This document shows positions 44,842 to 55,457 of a DNA stretch of 64,000 nt, piece by piece (the stretch's first letter is position 1; every line of letters begins with the position of its first letter). The notes beneath the pieces are model-generated. The model was not told the origin of the DNA, made no database searches, and saw only the letters and a program-made list of their open reading frames with translations. Source of the stretch: Pseudoalteromonas sp. Z1A8 (GTDB lineage Bacteria; Pseudomonadota; Gammaproteobacteria; Enterobacterales; Alteromonadaceae). The stretch is taken from positions 1-64,000 of the forward strand of contig NZ_WTLB01000007.1 in assembly GCF_011378855.1 (NCBI RefSeq), in the 5' to 3' direction. A program made the position numbers and the translations under genes.

Positions 44842-45819
44842 CTAAAAATCCATTGATTGTTTAATTGCAGCCAACACTTTTAGTGCATCCGGTACGTATT
44901 CTTTTTCAAGTGCCAGCGGGTATGGCGTATCTAGACCACATACACGTAAAATTGGCGACTCTAAATGCAAGAAACACTCTTGTTGTATTGTCGCGGCTAT
45001 TTCTGCACCAAAGCCATTGGTTATAGGCGCTTCATGACTCACGATTAAACGGCCGGTTTTAATAACCGATTTAGCAATCGTTTCAACATCCCATGGTAAA
45101 ATACTACGAAGGTCAATAACTTCACAGCTTATACCTTGCTCACTTGCTTGCTTTGCTGCATCTTCAATAATCTCCATTTGAGCACCCCACGCTAAAAGCG
45201 TAATATCGGTACCCTCTTGAACTACTTCAGCCGTGCCTAATTCAATGCTGTAATCTTCTTCTGGCACTTCGCCAGTTGATGCACGATATAAACGCTTAGG
45301 CTCAAAAAATATGACCGGGTTATCGTCTTTAATTGATGCACGTAATAAACCTTTAGCTTGATAAGGGTTACGCGGTACAACTACCTTCAAACCTGGAGTA
45401 TGTGCAAAATACGCTTCTGGTGATTGTGAATGGTATAAACCACCGGCAATACCACCGCCATAAGGTGTACGAATAGTTAAGTTACCCACGTTAAACTCAT
45501 TACCACTGCGATAACGGAATTTAGCGGCTTCATTTACTATTTGATCAAACGCCGGGAAGATATAATCAGCAAATTGAATTTCTGCCAATGCTGGTGCACC
45601 AAAAGCAGCTAGGCCATTAGCAAAACCTAAAATACCTTGCTCGGTTAAAGGCGTATTAAAAACACGATGTTTACCGTACTTTTCTTGCAAGCCCGATGTT
45701 GCTCTAAAAACACCACCAAAGTAACCAACATCTTCACCAAAAATACAGGCTTGAGGGTGTTCGTTCATTGTAATGTCGAGCGCAGAGTTAATTGCGTGTA
45801 GCATGTTCATTTTAGCCAT
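44842..45819 (-). CDS. bkdA2: Branched-chain 2-oxoacid dehydrogenase E1, beta subunit
   Basis: 325 residues, the thiamine-diphosphate enzyme's beta chain. Conserved blocks: [79 protein letters not shown] and [27 protein letters not shown]. The transketolase C-terminal domain completes it. It overlaps the E1 alpha stop by one base, indicating coupled synthesis of the two subunits. Confidence 0.96.
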   Translation of the reverse strand: MAKMNMLHAINSALDITMNEHPQACIFGEDVGYFGGVFRATSGLQEKYGKHRVFNTPLTEQGILGFANGLAAFGAPALAEIQFADYIFPAFDQIVNEAAKFRYRSGNEFNVGNLTIRTPYGGGIAGGLYHSQSPEAYFAHTPGLKVVVPRNPYQAKGLLRASIKDDNPVIFFEPKRLYRASTGEVPEEDYSIELGTAEVVQEGTDITLLAWGAQMEIIEDAAKQASEQGISCEVIDLRSILPWDVETIAKSVIKTGRLIVSHEAPITNGFGAEIAATIQQECFLHLESPILRVCGLDTPYPLALEKEYVPDALKVLAAIKQSMDF

Positions 45820-47033
45820 TACTTAATTCTCCCTGCTGTTATTGGGTAGGCATCTGGATGCTGTTTTATATGTTCTTTTAGTTGCTCGTACTGGCGTTGC
45901 AATAATGGAATAGGTGTATCGTAAACGTCAGATACCAATTCTTCTAAAGCGGGCTTTGCAACAACTTCAGCACGCTTAAGCGCGGCTAAAATTTCTTCAC
46001 GAATCGACTCTTTTGCTTTTATATCGTCATCTTCGTTTAGCCAGTCTTGCTTAACAAGCCATTTTCTAAACTTATCAATAGGGCAAGTTTGATGATTCGC
46101 TTCTTCATCTTTAGAGCGATAACCACTTGGATCATCCGATGTAGAGTGAGCGCCTAAACGATACGCAATCGACTCAATTAATACTGGTTCACCTTGTGTA
46201 GAGGCTATTTCGCGTGCTTTTTTAGTCGCAGCATATACAGCAAGTGCATCTGTGCCATCAACACGAATTGTTTTAATTCCATAGCCCACGCCACGAGATG
46301 CAATACCGTCACCTTTAAATTGCTCATCAGCAGGGGTTGATATTGCATAGCCGTTATTACGTGCAAAAAATATAACCGGCGCTCTGTGAACTGCTGCCAT
46401 ATTTAAACCAGCATGAAAGTCACCTTCAGATGCAGCGCCTTCACCAAAATAACAAATAGTCACGTTATCAATTGTGCTGGCAAGCTCACCTGTTTTAGCG
46501 TCGATGTGTTTGATTTTTTGACCATATGCATAACCTGTTGCCTGTGGTATTTGTGTACCTAACGGCGACGAAATAGTCATATAATTTAATGCTTTAGAAC
46601 CATAGTGAATTGGCATTTGACGACCTTTGCCTAAATCCAATTCGTTTGAAAACATTTGGTTCATAAATTGATCGAGTGTAAAACCACGATAATGAAGAGC
46701 GGCTTGTTCGCGATATTGCGCCATAATCATATCGTCTTGATCAAGCGCCGCAGCAGAGGCTGTAACGGCCGCTTCTTCGCCTAAACACTGCATATAAAAA
46801 CTTACGCGGCCCTGGCGCTGTGCGCCTTGCATACGTTCATCAAGCAAGCGAATAAAACGCATGGTTTCGTATAATTTAAGTGCGGTATGTTTTGAAATAT
46901 CAGGTGCGTTTGCACTAGGATGAATGTCGCCGTCCTCAGTTAAAATACTAAGGGTTGGAATATTAAGCGCATTACCATCTATAAATTCTAGATCATGATT
47001 AATATTCAGCGATACGTTATTGGGATTACTCAT
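45819..47033 (-). CDS. bkdA1: Branched-chain 2-oxoacid dehydrogenase E1, alpha subunit
   Basis: 404 residues carrying the ThDP-binding motif [37 protein letters not shown] (GDG-type through the NN), with [15 protein letters not shown] upstream and the phosphorylation-loop-like [15 protein letters not shown]. It decarboxylates the oxoacids of Val, Leu and Ile. It is the first gene of the bkd operon; a perfect 26-bp palindrome lies 110 bases upstream of the ATG. Confidence 0.96.
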   Translation of the reverse strand: MSNPNNVSLNINHDLEFIDGNALNIPTLSILTEDGDIHPSANAPDISKHTALKLYETMRFIRLLDERMQGAQRQGRVSFYMQCLGEEAAVTASAAALDQDDMIMAQYREQAALHYRGFTLDQFMNQMFSNELDLGKGRQMPIHYGSKALNYMTISSPLGTQIPQATGYAYGQKIKHIDAKTGELASTIDNVTICYFGEGAASEGDFHAGLNMAAVHRAPVIFFARNNGYAISTPADEQFKGDGIASRGVGYGIKTIRVDGTDALAVYAATKKAREIASTQGEPVLIESIAYRLGAHSTSDDPSGYRSKDEEANHQTCPIDKFRKWLVKQDWLNEDDDIKAKESIREEILAALKRAEVVAKPALEELVSDVYDTPIPLLQRQYEQLKEHIKQHPDAYPITAGRIK

Positions 47034-47143
47034 AACCTACCTTCTTTTGTTGTCGGAAAAACAGCGCCCCTGTGGATTATTATTATGGGTGATGGTTGCG
47101 AATAAACTTTGCAACATCTGCACTGTCTTTAATTAAAGCTGCC

Positions 47144-47169
47144 AACACTTTACGTTAACGTAAAGTGTT
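47144..47169. promoter_or_regulatory. Perfect 26-bp palindrome upstream of bkd operon
   Basis: Arms AACACTTTACGTT / AACGTAAAGTGTT, with no mismatch. The core ACGTTAACGT matches the ACGT-N2-ACGT core of the site at 25901-25918 between etfB and etfD. It is a likely operator for LiuR or a related MerR regulator of branched-chain amino-acid breakdown. Confidence 0.78.
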
Positions 47170-47297
47170 ATTCAACAGATCTGTGACGAAAGAAAAGTAA
47201 ATACTGATTAAAAAACTGGCAAGTTAACGATACGCTTACTTTAATTAATAGTAATCATATAGTTAACTTAAGGTTACCAGTGGTCTGATGAGTGCTG

Positions 47298-48350
47298 TTA
47301 GACGAAATTGCTATCTATTTGCATTGGTATAACAGTGAGAAGTGCACGTTGCCCTAAAGCGACTTGCGCATTTGGAAAAATAATTGCCTCCCCTTCAACA
47401 TCTGCATAATAAGGCGTATCGCCATCTGTAGCGAGTAGCTCACCCTTCGCAAAGCCCGTAAAGTTCTGTGCATCGTCAGAAAAAGGAAAACTAAAATCGT
47501 TCTGCGTTCTATTAATTGTGCGATGGACAGCAAACAATTCAAAATCGTTTGAATTGAATTTTTGATATTCAACTTCATTTTGACTAATTAATGCAGTTAA
47601 GGTTTGCTTTGTTTTTTCAAAGCGAGCCATGTCGTTTTCACCAAATGGCTTAACTTGGCCCAGCTCTACAGTAAACGAATCAGCACCATGTACAAATGAT
47701 GAGTAATAGCTAAATGTTGTTGCTGGAGATTTCATCATAAGCACGGTATTTACACCACAGCTCAATAAAAATTGTAACTGCGATTTTTTCCAAGGCTTAC
47801 CATGCAAATAGGGATATACAGCAAATTTTTCGTTTTTAGAACCACGAATAGCCGTATGTAAATCGTAATGGCATCGGCTGCTGCCCTGCTCACCACGTGC
47901 ATAAAAGTCGCTTACGTACTGCTCAAGCTTTGCAGCACGGGTACGCTCATTATTCATAGGTACACCTTCAACTGTATGGTGACCGTTAAATAATCTATTT
48001 AGGTTCTCTTCTACAAAACGCAGGCCAATATTAATTGATTGTGGATTGCCGTAAATAAACAAAGCGCGCTGTTTAAGTATCAGCTCACCTTTTATAATTT
48101 GTTTAATGAGTGAGTCACAAATTTCAATTGGCGCGGTTTCGTTACCGTGTACAGCACTTGAATACACTACGTCTTTTGTTGTTGTAACGGCCGGTTGAAA
48201 TTCAATAACGCCAGTATCGTGAATAGTAACTTGGGTGCCATTATTTAAAGTAAATTCACCAGCATCTAAATGCCATTCGTTATTACGGCTAAGCGTTAAA
48301 AAATCGCCAGTTTGTTTTAATTCATTTAAGTAAGATGGATTGGCTGACAT
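47298..48350 (-). CDS. astE: Succinylglutamate desuccinylase
   Basis: A 350-residue zinc hydrolase (M14-like AstE/aspartoacylase family) that splits N-succinylglutamate to succinate and glutamate, the last step of the arginine succinyltransferase pathway. The zinc motif [12 protein letters not shown] (about 69-80) gives His and Glu, and DLHTAIRG around 163-170 gives the second His. The other ast genes are not in the window. It is a single gene; the next gene on this strand (pgm) begins beyond a terminator. Confidence 0.93.
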   Translation of the reverse strand: MSANPSYLNELKQTGDFLTLSRNNEWHLDAGEFTLNNGTQVTIHDTGVIEFQPAVTTTKDVVYSSAVHGNETAPIEICDSLIKQIIKGELILKQRALFIYGNPQSINIGLRFVEENLNRLFNGHHTVEGVPMNNERTRAAKLEQYVSDFYARGEQGSSRCHYDLHTAIRGSKNEKFAVYPYLHGKPWKKSQLQFLLSCGVNTVLMMKSPATTFSYYSSFVHGADSFTVELGQVKPFGENDMARFEKTKQTLTALISQNEVEYQKFNSNDFELFAVHRTINRTQNDFSFPFSDDAQNFTGFAKGELLATDGDTPYYADVEGEAIIFPNAQVALGQRALLTVIPMQIDSNFV

Positions 48351-48425
48351 GCAATAAGCCCTTTAAAAAATAATGTGAGAGTAGACTCTTATGCATATAT
48401 TTTATAAATACATAAGGTATAAAAA

Positions 48426-48455
48426 CAAAAACGGCTGAATAAATCAGCCGTTTTA
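48426..48455 (-). terminator. Terminator after pgm
   Basis: AAAACGGCTGA and TCAGCCGTTTT around a five-base loop, 18 bases past the pgm stop; T runs on both sides. Confidence 0.87.
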
Positions 48456-48472
48456 AAAATCATTAGATTGAG

Positions 48473-50110
48473 TTAGCTAATAACTGAATCTACAAGCTTT
48501 TTAGCTTCTTTTTCAAGTAGCGCTAAATGCTCTTCACCTTTAAATGATTCAAGGTATATTTTATAAATATCTTCGGTACCTGATGGACGGGCTGCAAACC
48601 AGCCATTTTCAGTAACCACTTTTAAACCACCAATGGCAGCATCGTTACCTGGTGCATGAGTCAATTTTTGCAAAATAGGCTCGCCAGCAAGTGTATCTGC
48701 TTTTACATCAGAAGCACTCAATGCTTGTAAACGTGATTTTTGACCGCTTGTGGCTGGTGCATCTAGGCGTTTATAAATTGGAGAACCAAACTCTTGTTCT
48801 AATTCTTTATAAAGCGCTGATGGCGTTTTACCTGTCACAGCAAGTATTTCTGCAGCGAGTAGACCCATAATGAAGCCGTCTTTATCTGTACACCATACAG
48901 AGCCATCAAAACGTAAGAATGCAGCACCTGCGCTTTCTTCGCCACCAAAGGCAAGCTTGCCTTTGCTTAAGCCTTCAACAAACCATTTAAAGCCTACTGG
49001 TACTTCTTTAACCTTACGGTTGTTACGAGCAGCTACTTTGTCGATCATAGAGCTAGAAACCAATGTTTTACCAATTTCTACGCTTGAGTTCCAATCACGG
49101 TGTTTAAGTAAGTAATCGATTGCGACTGCCAAAAAGTGGTTTGGATTCATCAAACCATCTGGCGTTACAATACCGTGACGATCGTAGTCAGGGTCGTTAC
49201 CAATAGACACATCAAAATCATCTTTTAGTGCAATAAGATTTGCCATTGAATAAGGTGATGAACAATCCATACGAATTTTGCCGTCTTTATCAAGTGGCAT
49301 AAAAGCAAAACGTGGATCAACAACATCATTAACTACGGTTAAATCTAAATTATATTTTTTTGCAATGACTGGCCAAAAATTAATACCTGAACCACCTAGT
49401 GGATCGATACCAATTTTAATACCTGCATCGCTAATTGCTTTTAAATTAACGATATTTGCTAAGTCATCAATATAAGGAGTCATTAAATCTTCGTAGCGGA
49501 TAAAGCCAGAACGCGATGCCTTAGCGAATGGGAATAACTCAACTTCAACTAAATCTTCTAGTAAAAGTTGATTAGCTCTGTCTTCAATCCATTTAGTGAC
49601 GTCGGTATCTGCTGGTCCGCCATTAGGTGGGTTGTATTTAAAGCCACCATCTTCAGGAGGGTTATGCGAAGGCGTAACAACAATCCCGTCTGCTAATTCA
49701 TTTGGGTGTAGCTTATTGTGGCTAACGATTGCATGGCTAATCACTGGTGTTGGCGTAAAATCACCATCTTCTTGTGTGATCACTTGCACTTCATTCGCAA
49801 CAAGTACTTCTATTGCAGAGTTAAATGCGGCTTCACTCAATGCGTGTGTGTCTTTGCCTAAAAATAACGGACCAAATATGTCATTTTGTTTTCTGTAATC
49901 ACAAATAGCCTGAGTAATCGCTAGAATGTGTGACTCGTTAAATTTAACATCGTAAGAACAACCACGGTGGCCTGAGGTACCAAAGGCAACACAATGCTCT
50001 GGATTTTGTTCAAGATCAGGTTCATTTAAGTAATACGCAGATACTAATTTAGGTACGTTAACCAGTGCCGATTGTGGAGCAGTTTTGCCTGCGCCTGAGT
50101 GAATAGCCAT
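48473..50110 (-). CDS. pgm: Phosphoglucomutase (alpha-D-glucose phosphate-specific)
   Basis: A 545-residue enzyme interconverting glucose-1-phosphate and glucose-6-phosphate for glycogen and envelope sugar synthesis. The phosphoserine lies in [20 protein letters not shown] (about 142-161), the metal-binding loop is [10 protein letters not shown], the sugar-binding loop GGEESAG, and the phosphate-binding loop [12 protein letters not shown] is near the C-terminus. It is downstream of seqA by nine bases, the same seqA-pgm order as in E. coli. Confidence 0.97.
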   Translation of the reverse strand: MAIHSGAGKTAPQSALVNVPKLVSAYYLNEPDLEQNPEHCVAFGTSGHRGCSYDVKFNESHILAITQAICDYRKQNDIFGPLFLGKDTHALSEAAFNSAIEVLVANEVQVITQEDGDFTPTPVISHAIVSHNKLHPNELADGIVVTPSHNPPEDGGFKYNPPNGGPADTDVTKWIEDRANQLLLEDLVEVELFPFAKASRSGFIRYEDLMTPYIDDLANIVNLKAISDAGIKIGIDPLGGSGINFWPVIAKKYNLDLTVVNDVVDPRFAFMPLDKDGKIRMDCSSPYSMANLIALKDDFDVSIGNDPDYDRHGIVTPDGLMNPNHFLAVAIDYLLKHRDWNSSVEIGKTLVSSSMIDKVAARNNRKVKEVPVGFKWFVEGLSKGKLAFGGEESAGAAFLRFDGSVWCTDKDGFIMGLLAAEILAVTGKTPSALYKELEQEFGSPIYKRLDAPATSGQKSRLQALSASDVKADTLAGEPILQKLTHAPGNDAAIGGLKVVTENGWFAARPSGTEDIYKIYLESFKGEEHLALLEKEAKKLVDSVIS

Positions 50111-50119
50111 TATATTTCC

Positions 50120-50716
50120 TTACAGGTAATCGCGAATTTTTTCAGCTTGCTCTGCACTATATCCAAGGCAAAGAGCAACTTCATGAAGCATCATTTTTTT
50201 ACGCGTTGTATTAGAATTAGTCATAACCCAATATTCACTATCGGTTATGTTTTTAGGATTCATACTACTACCGCTATTTACTAAAGCTTCTTTACTAGTA
50301 GCAAAGTAAACACGGTCACGCCCTTTTATGTCTAATACCGCAGAAAAATCAGTTTTATGTGTGCGGTAAAATGCACTTAAAATAAACAAAAAGCGTCCAA
50401 CAACACCTTTTTGCATTGCCAGCTCTTCTTTATTTAATACATTAAAAACATTATCGCTTTTTTGCTTCACGGGTGCGTGAGCTACAGGCGTTTGTTTTTT
50501 TGAAGTCTCAGCAGCAGATGGCTCTGAGCTTTTTAATGTGGCGGTAGACGTAGTCGCAGTTTGATTATTTTGAGTTAGTTCTACGTTTGCGGTTTGAATT
50601 TTTTCGCCGCTCAGATTTAATAAACGACGTAAAATAGTGGATGCACTTTCACCAATACTTTGCGTATTGCTAGCAATATATTGATATAACTCGTCGTCTA
50701 TGTCGATTTGTTTCAT
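50120..50716 (-). CDS. seqA: Negative modulator of replication initiation SeqA
   Basis: About 198 residues. The N-terminal oligomerisation domain is MKQIDIDDELYQYIASNTQSIGESASTILRRLL. A variable Thr/Ser-rich linker (about 40-95) follows, and then the C-terminal hemimethylated-GATC-binding domain with DIKGRDRVYFATSKEALVNSG and YWVMTNSNTTRKKMM. The frame is open 32 codons upstream, but AGGAAG and the family start fit this ATG. It sequesters oriC after initiation. It is divergent from ybfF and forms an operon with pgm. Confidence 0.95.
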   Translation of the reverse strand: MKQIDIDDELYQYIASNTQSIGESASTILRRLLNLSGEKIQTANVELTQNNQTATTSTATLKSSEPSAAETSKKQTPVAHAPVKQKSDNVFNVLNKEELAMQKGVVGRFLFILSAFYRTHKTDFSAVLDIKGRDRVYFATSKEALVNSGSSMNPKNITDSEYWVMTNSNTTRKKMMLHEVALCLGYSAEQAEKIRDYL

Positions 50717-50936
50717 GTTCTTCCTGTCATTACGGGTCACATTTTTTTCTCCCGTGTGATTATACCCAAACCAATCAGAAATGCGAGTTACAACAAGCAC
50801 TCCCGTAAACATATTAATATTTACCTCATTGTTGTTGATTTAACAAACAAAAGCCCAATTTAATAAATAGTCGCTGTATTTTTTGCTTTTTAGAGCAATG
50901 CTCGGCAAACTATGGCGAAATTTTCAGGAGGCGGGT

Positions 50937-51704
50937 ATGCAGTTAAATTACAAGCAACAAGGGCAAGGTCCTAATGTTATTTTGATACATGGGCTTTTTG
51001 GATCATTAGAAAACCTAAATGTAATAGCAAAACCATTAAGTGAACACTTTACTGTTATTAACGTTGATTTACGTAACCACGGGCTTTCTCCTCATAGTGA
51101 TGAAATGAACTACCCAGCAATGGCACAAGATATTGTTGAGTTATTAGCACATTTGAACATAGATAAAGCACATTTAGTTGGGCACTCTATGGGTGGTAAA
51201 GTGGCAATGGAATTAGCGCTTACACATCCTGAACTTGTAAATAAGCTTGTTGTACTTGATATAGCACCTGTTAGTTACCCTGCTCGGCACACAAAAATAT
51301 TACAGGCATTAAAAGCGGTTTCAGCACAATCAATTGACGATAGAAAACAAGCTGATGCTCTAATGCAGCCTTACATAGAAGAGCTGGGAGTTCGACAGTT
51401 TCTACTTAAAAGCCTCGCTAAAAATGAGGAAGGTCATTTTGCATGGCGATTTAATTTAAATGTGCTTGACGAAAAATATTCTACAATTACATCCAATGTT
51501 AATGAAAACAATTCTTGTTTATGCGATACTCTTTTCATTAAAGGTAATGATTCTGACTATATTTTGCCCGAGCATCGTACTGCAATTAAAGCTCGCTTTA
51601 AAAATACCAAGGCTAAAATAATTCATGGCGCAGGCCATTGGCTTCATGCTCAAAAGCCACTTGCCGTAAATAAAGCGATAAACGACTTTTTAACTGCGGT
51701 TTAA
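50937..51704 (+). CDS. ybfF: Alpha/beta-hydrolase esterase YbfF
   Basis: 255 residues from the chosen ATG, which follows a perfect AGGAGG; an upstream extension of 18 codons is open but lacks such a site. Alpha/beta-hydrolase fold with the oxyanion HGLFGS near 21-26, nucleophile Ser in GHSMGG (about 83-88) and catalytic His in GAGHWLHAQ near the C-terminus. E. coli YbfF is an esterase active on short and medium acyl-CoA and palmitoyl-CoA esters. It diverges from seqA as in E. coli. Confidence 0.93.
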   Translation: MQLNYKQQGQGPNVILIHGLFGSLENLNVIAKPLSEHFTVINVDLRNHGLSPHSDEMNYPAMAQDIVELLAHLNIDKAHLVGHSMGGKVAMELALTHPELVNKLVVLDIAPVSYPARHTKILQALKAVSAQSIDDRKQADALMQPYIEELGVRQFLLKSLAKNEEGHFAWRFNLNVLDEKYSTITSNVNENNSCLCDTLFIKGNDSDYILPEHRTAIKARFKNTKAKIIHGAGHWLHAQKPLAVNKAINDFLTAV

Positions 51705-51799
51705 AGCAATTTTAATCGCGTGTTTTTGATTTTGCGCACTAAATATATGAATAATTATATGCTATAGTACGCGCCGTTTAATTTAAAGGTTATACGTTG

Positions 51800-52021
51800 A
51801 TGGTCAGTCAGTTAATTAACGAATTTGATACCCTAGGGTTGTATTTTGGCTTAGCCGGTATTTTCATATTCATCGGCATGGCAATTAAAGACGTACTAAA
51901 AAGTGGCAATGTGCCTAAGTTCGGACAATACATTGTCTGGGGTGTGCTCTTTTTAGGTTGTTCAGGCTTTATTGCTAAAGGTCTTATTCAAGTATTTTGG
52001 CAAGGCGCAGGTGTAGGTTAA
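51800..52021 (+). CDS. Small DUF2788 membrane protein
   Basis: 73 residues with two hydrophobic helices (about 15-33 and 43-65) joined by a charged turn (KDVLKSGNVPKFGQ). This pattern fits the short inner-membrane family DUF2788 found next to ybfE in Gammaproteobacteria. A TTG one codon earlier is also in frame. It is two bases upstream of the ybfE-like gene and surely co-transcribed with it. Function is unknown. Confidence 0.82.
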   Translation: MVSQLINEFDTLGLYFGLAGIFIFIGMAIKDVLKSGNVPKFGQYIVWGVLFLGCSGFIAKGLIQVFWQGAGVG

Positions 52022-52023
52022 GC

Positions 52024-52302
52024 ATGGCGAAGTCAGAAACAGATAGAACTACACTCGATTTATTTGAATACGAAAAACGCCCAGGCAGACCTAAAACCAA
52101 TCCCCTTTCACGGGATATGCAGTTAAAGGTAAATAAACGTAATCAAATAAAAAGAGATAAAGCACGTGGCTTAAAGCGTGTTGAATTTAAAGTTTCATCG
52201 CAGTTATATCAAGCATTGAGTGATATGGCAGATGCACAAAATATTAGCCGCAGTGCGCTGATTGAAACGATTTTACAAGAAAGATTGGCTATTGATACAT
52301 AA
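52024..52302 (+). CDS. ybfE: YbfE-like ribbon-helix-helix protein
   Basis: 92 residues: a basic N-terminal part with KRPGRPKTNPLSRDMQLKVNKRNQIKRDK and a C-terminal ribbon-helix-helix-type segment KRVEFKVSSQLYQALSDMADAQNISRSALIETILQERLA. It matches E. coli YbfE, a small LexA-regulated protein encoded beside fldA. No LexA box (CTGT-N8-ACAG) is seen in the upstream 250 bases. It is probably DNA-binding and the target is unknown. It lies 14 bases before fldA. Confidence 0.88.
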   Translation: MAKSETDRTTLDLFEYEKRPGRPKTNPLSRDMQLKVNKRNQIKRDKARGLKRVEFKVSSQLYQALSDMADAQNISRSALIETILQERLAIDT

Positions 52303-52316
52303 AAGGTTTTAAATCC

Positions 52317-52844
52317 ATGGCAAGTGTAGGCATTTTTTTCGGAAGTGACACAGGTAACACAGAACACGTAGCAAAAATGATCCAAAAAGAATTGGGTAAA
52401 AAGCTAGTGGCTGTTCATGATATTGCAAAAAGCTCTAAAGAAGAGATTGCTGAATTTGATTTAATCTTATTCGGTATCCCTACTTGGTACTACGGCGAAG
52501 CACAATGTGACTGGGATGACTTTTTTCCAGAACTTGAAGAAGTAGACTTTGAAGGTAAACTTGTTGCTATTTTTGGTTGTGGAGACCAAGAAGATTACGC
52601 TGAGTACTTTTTAGATGCGATGGGCATGATCAACGATATCGTTACTGAACGTGGCGCTATTGTTGTTGGTCATTGGCCGAGCGAAAGCTATGACTTTGAA
52701 GCATCTAAAGGCATGGCTGATGATAAGCATTTTGTAGGTTTGGGTATCGACGAAGACCGTCAACCAGAACTTACAGAACAACGTGTTAAAGCATGGTCTG
52801 CTCAAGTATATGAAGAAATGTGTTTAAGTGAATTAGCTGACTAA
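52317..52844 (+). CDS. fldA: Flavodoxin
   Basis: A 175-residue long-chain flavodoxin carrying FMN, electron donor to radical-SAM enzymes such as biotin synthase (bioB is in this window) and to other reductive activations. FMN phosphate loop GSDTGNTE (about 9-16), the isoalloxazine-stacking region PTWYYGEAQCDWDDFF (about 56-71) and FGCGDQEDYAEYFLDAMG (about 89-106). AAAGG precedes the ATG. It is followed by fur, the conserved fldA-fur arrangement. Confidence 0.96.
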   Translation: MASVGIFFGSDTGNTEHVAKMIQKELGKKLVAVHDIAKSSKEEIAEFDLILFGIPTWYYGEAQCDWDDFFPELEEVDFEGKLVAIFGCGDQEDYAEYFLDAMGMINDIVTERGAIVVGHWPSESYDFEASKGMADDKHFVGLGIDEDRQPELTEQRVKAWSAQVYEEMCLSELAD

Positions 52845-52858
52845 TTTACTGCATATAT

Positions 52859-52897
52859 CGCTAGCTGTTTAAATAATTATCAAACAGTTAGCGTTTT
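52859..52897 (+). terminator. Stem-loop after fldA
   Basis: CGCTAGCTGTTT pairs with AAACAGTTAGCG (one mismatch) across an 11-base loop, followed by TTTT. It could end the ybfF-fldA transcript before fur. Confidence 0.65.
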
Positions 52898-53030
52898 AAG
52901 CTTTAGTGGCAATATAAATCAATTGTTCTTTGCACTTAACGCTTAGGCACGTTATCCTGTTTGTTGCTAATGTGTCGTGTACATCTTTGCAAGATGTCTA
53001 GTATAACCAAATAAAATTGAGACAGATTTA

Positions 53031-53474
53031 ATGACTGATCATAACTTGGAACTTAAAAAAGCCGGTTTAAAAGTAACTTTACCGCGAATTAAAATATTAG
53101 AGATTTTACAATCTCCAGATAACCAACACATCAGCGCTGAAGATGTTTACAAAATTCTTTTGGACCTAGGTGAAGAAATTGGTCTTGCAACGGTATATCG
53201 TGTACTTAACCAATTTGATGATGCAGGTATTGTAAGCCGTCATCACTTTGAAGGTGGAAAGTCTGTATTTGAACTTTCTGGAAGCACTCACCACGATCAT
53301 TTAGTATGTTTGAAATGTGGTAAAGTTGTAGAATTTGAAGATGAAATGATTGAACGTCGTCAATTAGAAATTTCTGAAGCAAATGGTATAACACTGACAA
53401 ACCATTCTTTATATTTATACGGTGAGTGTAACGATAAAGCAGCGTGTAAAGAATTTAGCGACGCAAACAGCTAA
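53031..53474 (+). CDS. fur: Ferric uptake regulator Fur
   Basis: A 147-residue iron-dependent repressor. Winged helix: GLKVTLPRIKILEIL and GLATVYRVLNQFDDAGIVSRHHFEGG. Metal-binding HHDHLVCLKCGKVVEFED and a C-terminal ECNDKAAC Cys pair are present. It is expected to act on the boxes at 13735-13753 and perhaps 41406-41420 in this window. It sits 186 bases after fldA, past a stem-loop, so it probably has its own promoter. Confidence 0.97.
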   Translation: MTDHNLELKKAGLKVTLPRIKILEILQSPDNQHISAEDVYKILLDLGEEIGLATVYRVLNQFDDAGIVSRHHFEGGKSVFELSGSTHHDHLVCLKCGKVVEFEDEMIERRQLEISEANGITLTNHSLYLYGECNDKAACKEFSDANS

Positions 53475-53490
53475 TACCGCTTTTAAAGTA

Positions 53491-53519
53491 AAAAAAACCT
53501 GCTAATTGCAGGTTTTTTT
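53491..53519 (+). terminator. Intrinsic terminator after fur
   Basis: AAAAACCTGC and GCAGGTTTTT around TAATT, with a seven-T run. It also lies beside the convergent glnS stop. Confidence 0.9.
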
Positions 53520-53580
53520 GTGTCTAAAATACGCTTGTAATGAATATCCCCAGTAAATACTGGAGATATTTAGATATTAT

Positions 53581-55239
53581 TTATTGAGTTTTAGACCATG
53601 AATCGCGAAGACCCACTGTTTGATTAAATACAACATTCTCTGATTTAGAATCACGAGAGAAATAACCTGTACGCTCAAACTGAAAGCCCTGCTCTGCTTG
53701 TGAATTAGCAAGCGATGGCTCTAACTTGGCGTTTGCTAAAACTACCAGTGACTCTGGGTTTAATGTTGTTTCAAATTCATCAGCGGCTGCTGGGTTTGGC
53801 ACACTAAACAAACGGTCGTATAAACGAACTTCTGCTGTAATAGACTCCGGCGCTGAAACCCAGTGAATAACACCTTTTACTTTACGTCCATCACTTGGGT
53901 TTTTACCGAGTGTTTCTGTATCGTAAGTACAAAAGATAGTTGTTATTTCACCGTTTTCGTCTTTTTCAACACGCTGTGCTTTAATAACATAAGCACCACG
54001 TAAGCGTACTTCTTTATCAAGTACTAAACGTTTAAATTTGTTATTTGCTTCTTCTTTAAAGTCTTCTCGTTCAATGTAAATTTCGCGAGTAAACGGTACA
54101 TCACGACGACCCATTTCTTCTTTATTTGGGTGATTTGCCACAGATAAAACTTCAACCTTGTCTGCATCGTAGTTTTCAATAACAACTTTAACAGGATCGA
54201 GCACAGCCATTGCGCGTGGTGCATTTTCGTTTAAGTCTTCACGGATACACGCTTCTAGCATGCCCATTTCGACCATATTCTCTTGCTTTGTCACACCAAT
54301 ACGTAAACAAAACTCACGAATAGAACCAGGCGTATAACCACGACGACGTAGACCTGCAATTGTAGGCATACGTGGGTCATCCCACCCCTCTACATGGTTG
54401 TTTACCACTAAGTCGCTTAGCTTGCGCTTAGACATAATTGTGTATTCAAGGTTTAAGCGTGAAAACTCAATTTGTTGCGGATGACATTCCAAGCTGATGT
54501 TATCAAGTACCCAGTCATACAAACGGCGATTATCTTGAAACTCAAGTGTACATAATGAGTGCGTTATACCTTCTAGCGCATCAGAAATACAGTGTGTAAA
54601 GTCGTACATTGGGTAAATGCACCACTTGTCAGCTGTTTGGTGATGATGGGCAAAACGTACGCGATAAATAATTGGATCGCGAAGCACCATAAATGAGCTT
54701 GCCATATCAATTTTAGCACGCAGAACACATTCACCTTCTTTGAATTCACCAGCACGCATTTTTTCAAATAACGCTAGGTTTTCTTCAACTGATGTATCTC
54801 TGTAAGGGCTGTTTTTACCTGGCTCTTTTAATGTGCCACGATATTCACGTGCTTGATCGGCTGTTAAAAAACAAACGTACGCTAAGCCTTTTTCAATTAA
54901 CTCAACAGCGTAGCCATATAAAGTATCAAAATAATTAGAAGAATACTTTATATCGCCATCCCAATTGAAACCTAACCACTGAACATCTTCTTTTATAGAA
55001 TTAACGTAGTTAATATCTTCTTTTTCTGGGTTTGTATCGTCGAAACGTAGGTTACATAAACCATTGTAATCTTTTGCGATACCAAAATTTAAACAAATTG
55101 ATTTGGCATGACCAATATGCAAAAAGCCATTTGGTTCAGGTGGGAAACGTGTATGCGTAGTGGCATGTTTTCCACTTGATAAGTCTTCATCAATTCGGGT
55201 TCTAATAAAGTTACTTGGGCGATTTTCAGTTTCCGCCAT
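53581..55239 (-). CDS. glnS: Glutaminyl-tRNA synthetase
   Basis: A 552-residue class Ib enzyme. HIGH motif HIGH in [16 protein letters not shown] (about 33-48), KMSKS equivalent [10 protein letters not shown] (about 266-275), and the two-part C-terminal beta-barrel anticodon domain ending LRDSWSK. The N-terminal [16 protein letters not shown] is as in E. coli GlnRS. It is monocistronic, and convergent with fur. Confidence 0.98.
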   Translation of the reverse strand: MAETENRPSNFIRTRIDEDLSSGKHATTHTRFPPEPNGFLHIGHAKSICLNFGIAKDYNGLCNLRFDDTNPEKEDINYVNSIKEDVQWLGFNWDGDIKYSSNYFDTLYGYAVELIEKGLAYVCFLTADQAREYRGTLKEPGKNSPYRDTSVEENLALFEKMRAGEFKEGECVLRAKIDMASSFMVLRDPIIYRVRFAHHHQTADKWCIYPMYDFTHCISDALEGITHSLCTLEFQDNRRLYDWVLDNISLECHPQQIEFSRLNLEYTIMSKRKLSDLVVNNHVEGWDDPRMPTIAGLRRRGYTPGSIREFCLRIGVTKQENMVEMGMLEACIREDLNENAPRAMAVLDPVKVVIENYDADKVEVLSVANHPNKEEMGRRDVPFTREIYIEREDFKEEANNKFKRLVLDKEVRLRGAYVIKAQRVEKDENGEITTIFCTYDTETLGKNPSDGRKVKGVIHWVSAPESITAEVRLYDRLFSVPNPAAADEFETTLNPESLVVLANAKLEPSLANSQAEQGFQFERTGYFSRDSKSENVVFNQTVGLRDSWSKTQ

Positions 55240-55457
55240 AGGAGTGCAGTCCTCTAAATATTACGTAATAACAAAACTAATGCATTATTACAAAAACATA
55301 CACTAACATACAGCAATAGATTAAGGTTTATTTTAGATATTGGTTAACTTTAATTCACCTGAACGCTTGTTTATGAATAAAATTTGTTTTAACGCAATAT
55401 TTAAGTCATCAAAGCCAATTATAGTGGCCTAATAACCTACTTTATAAGGATTAGAAG

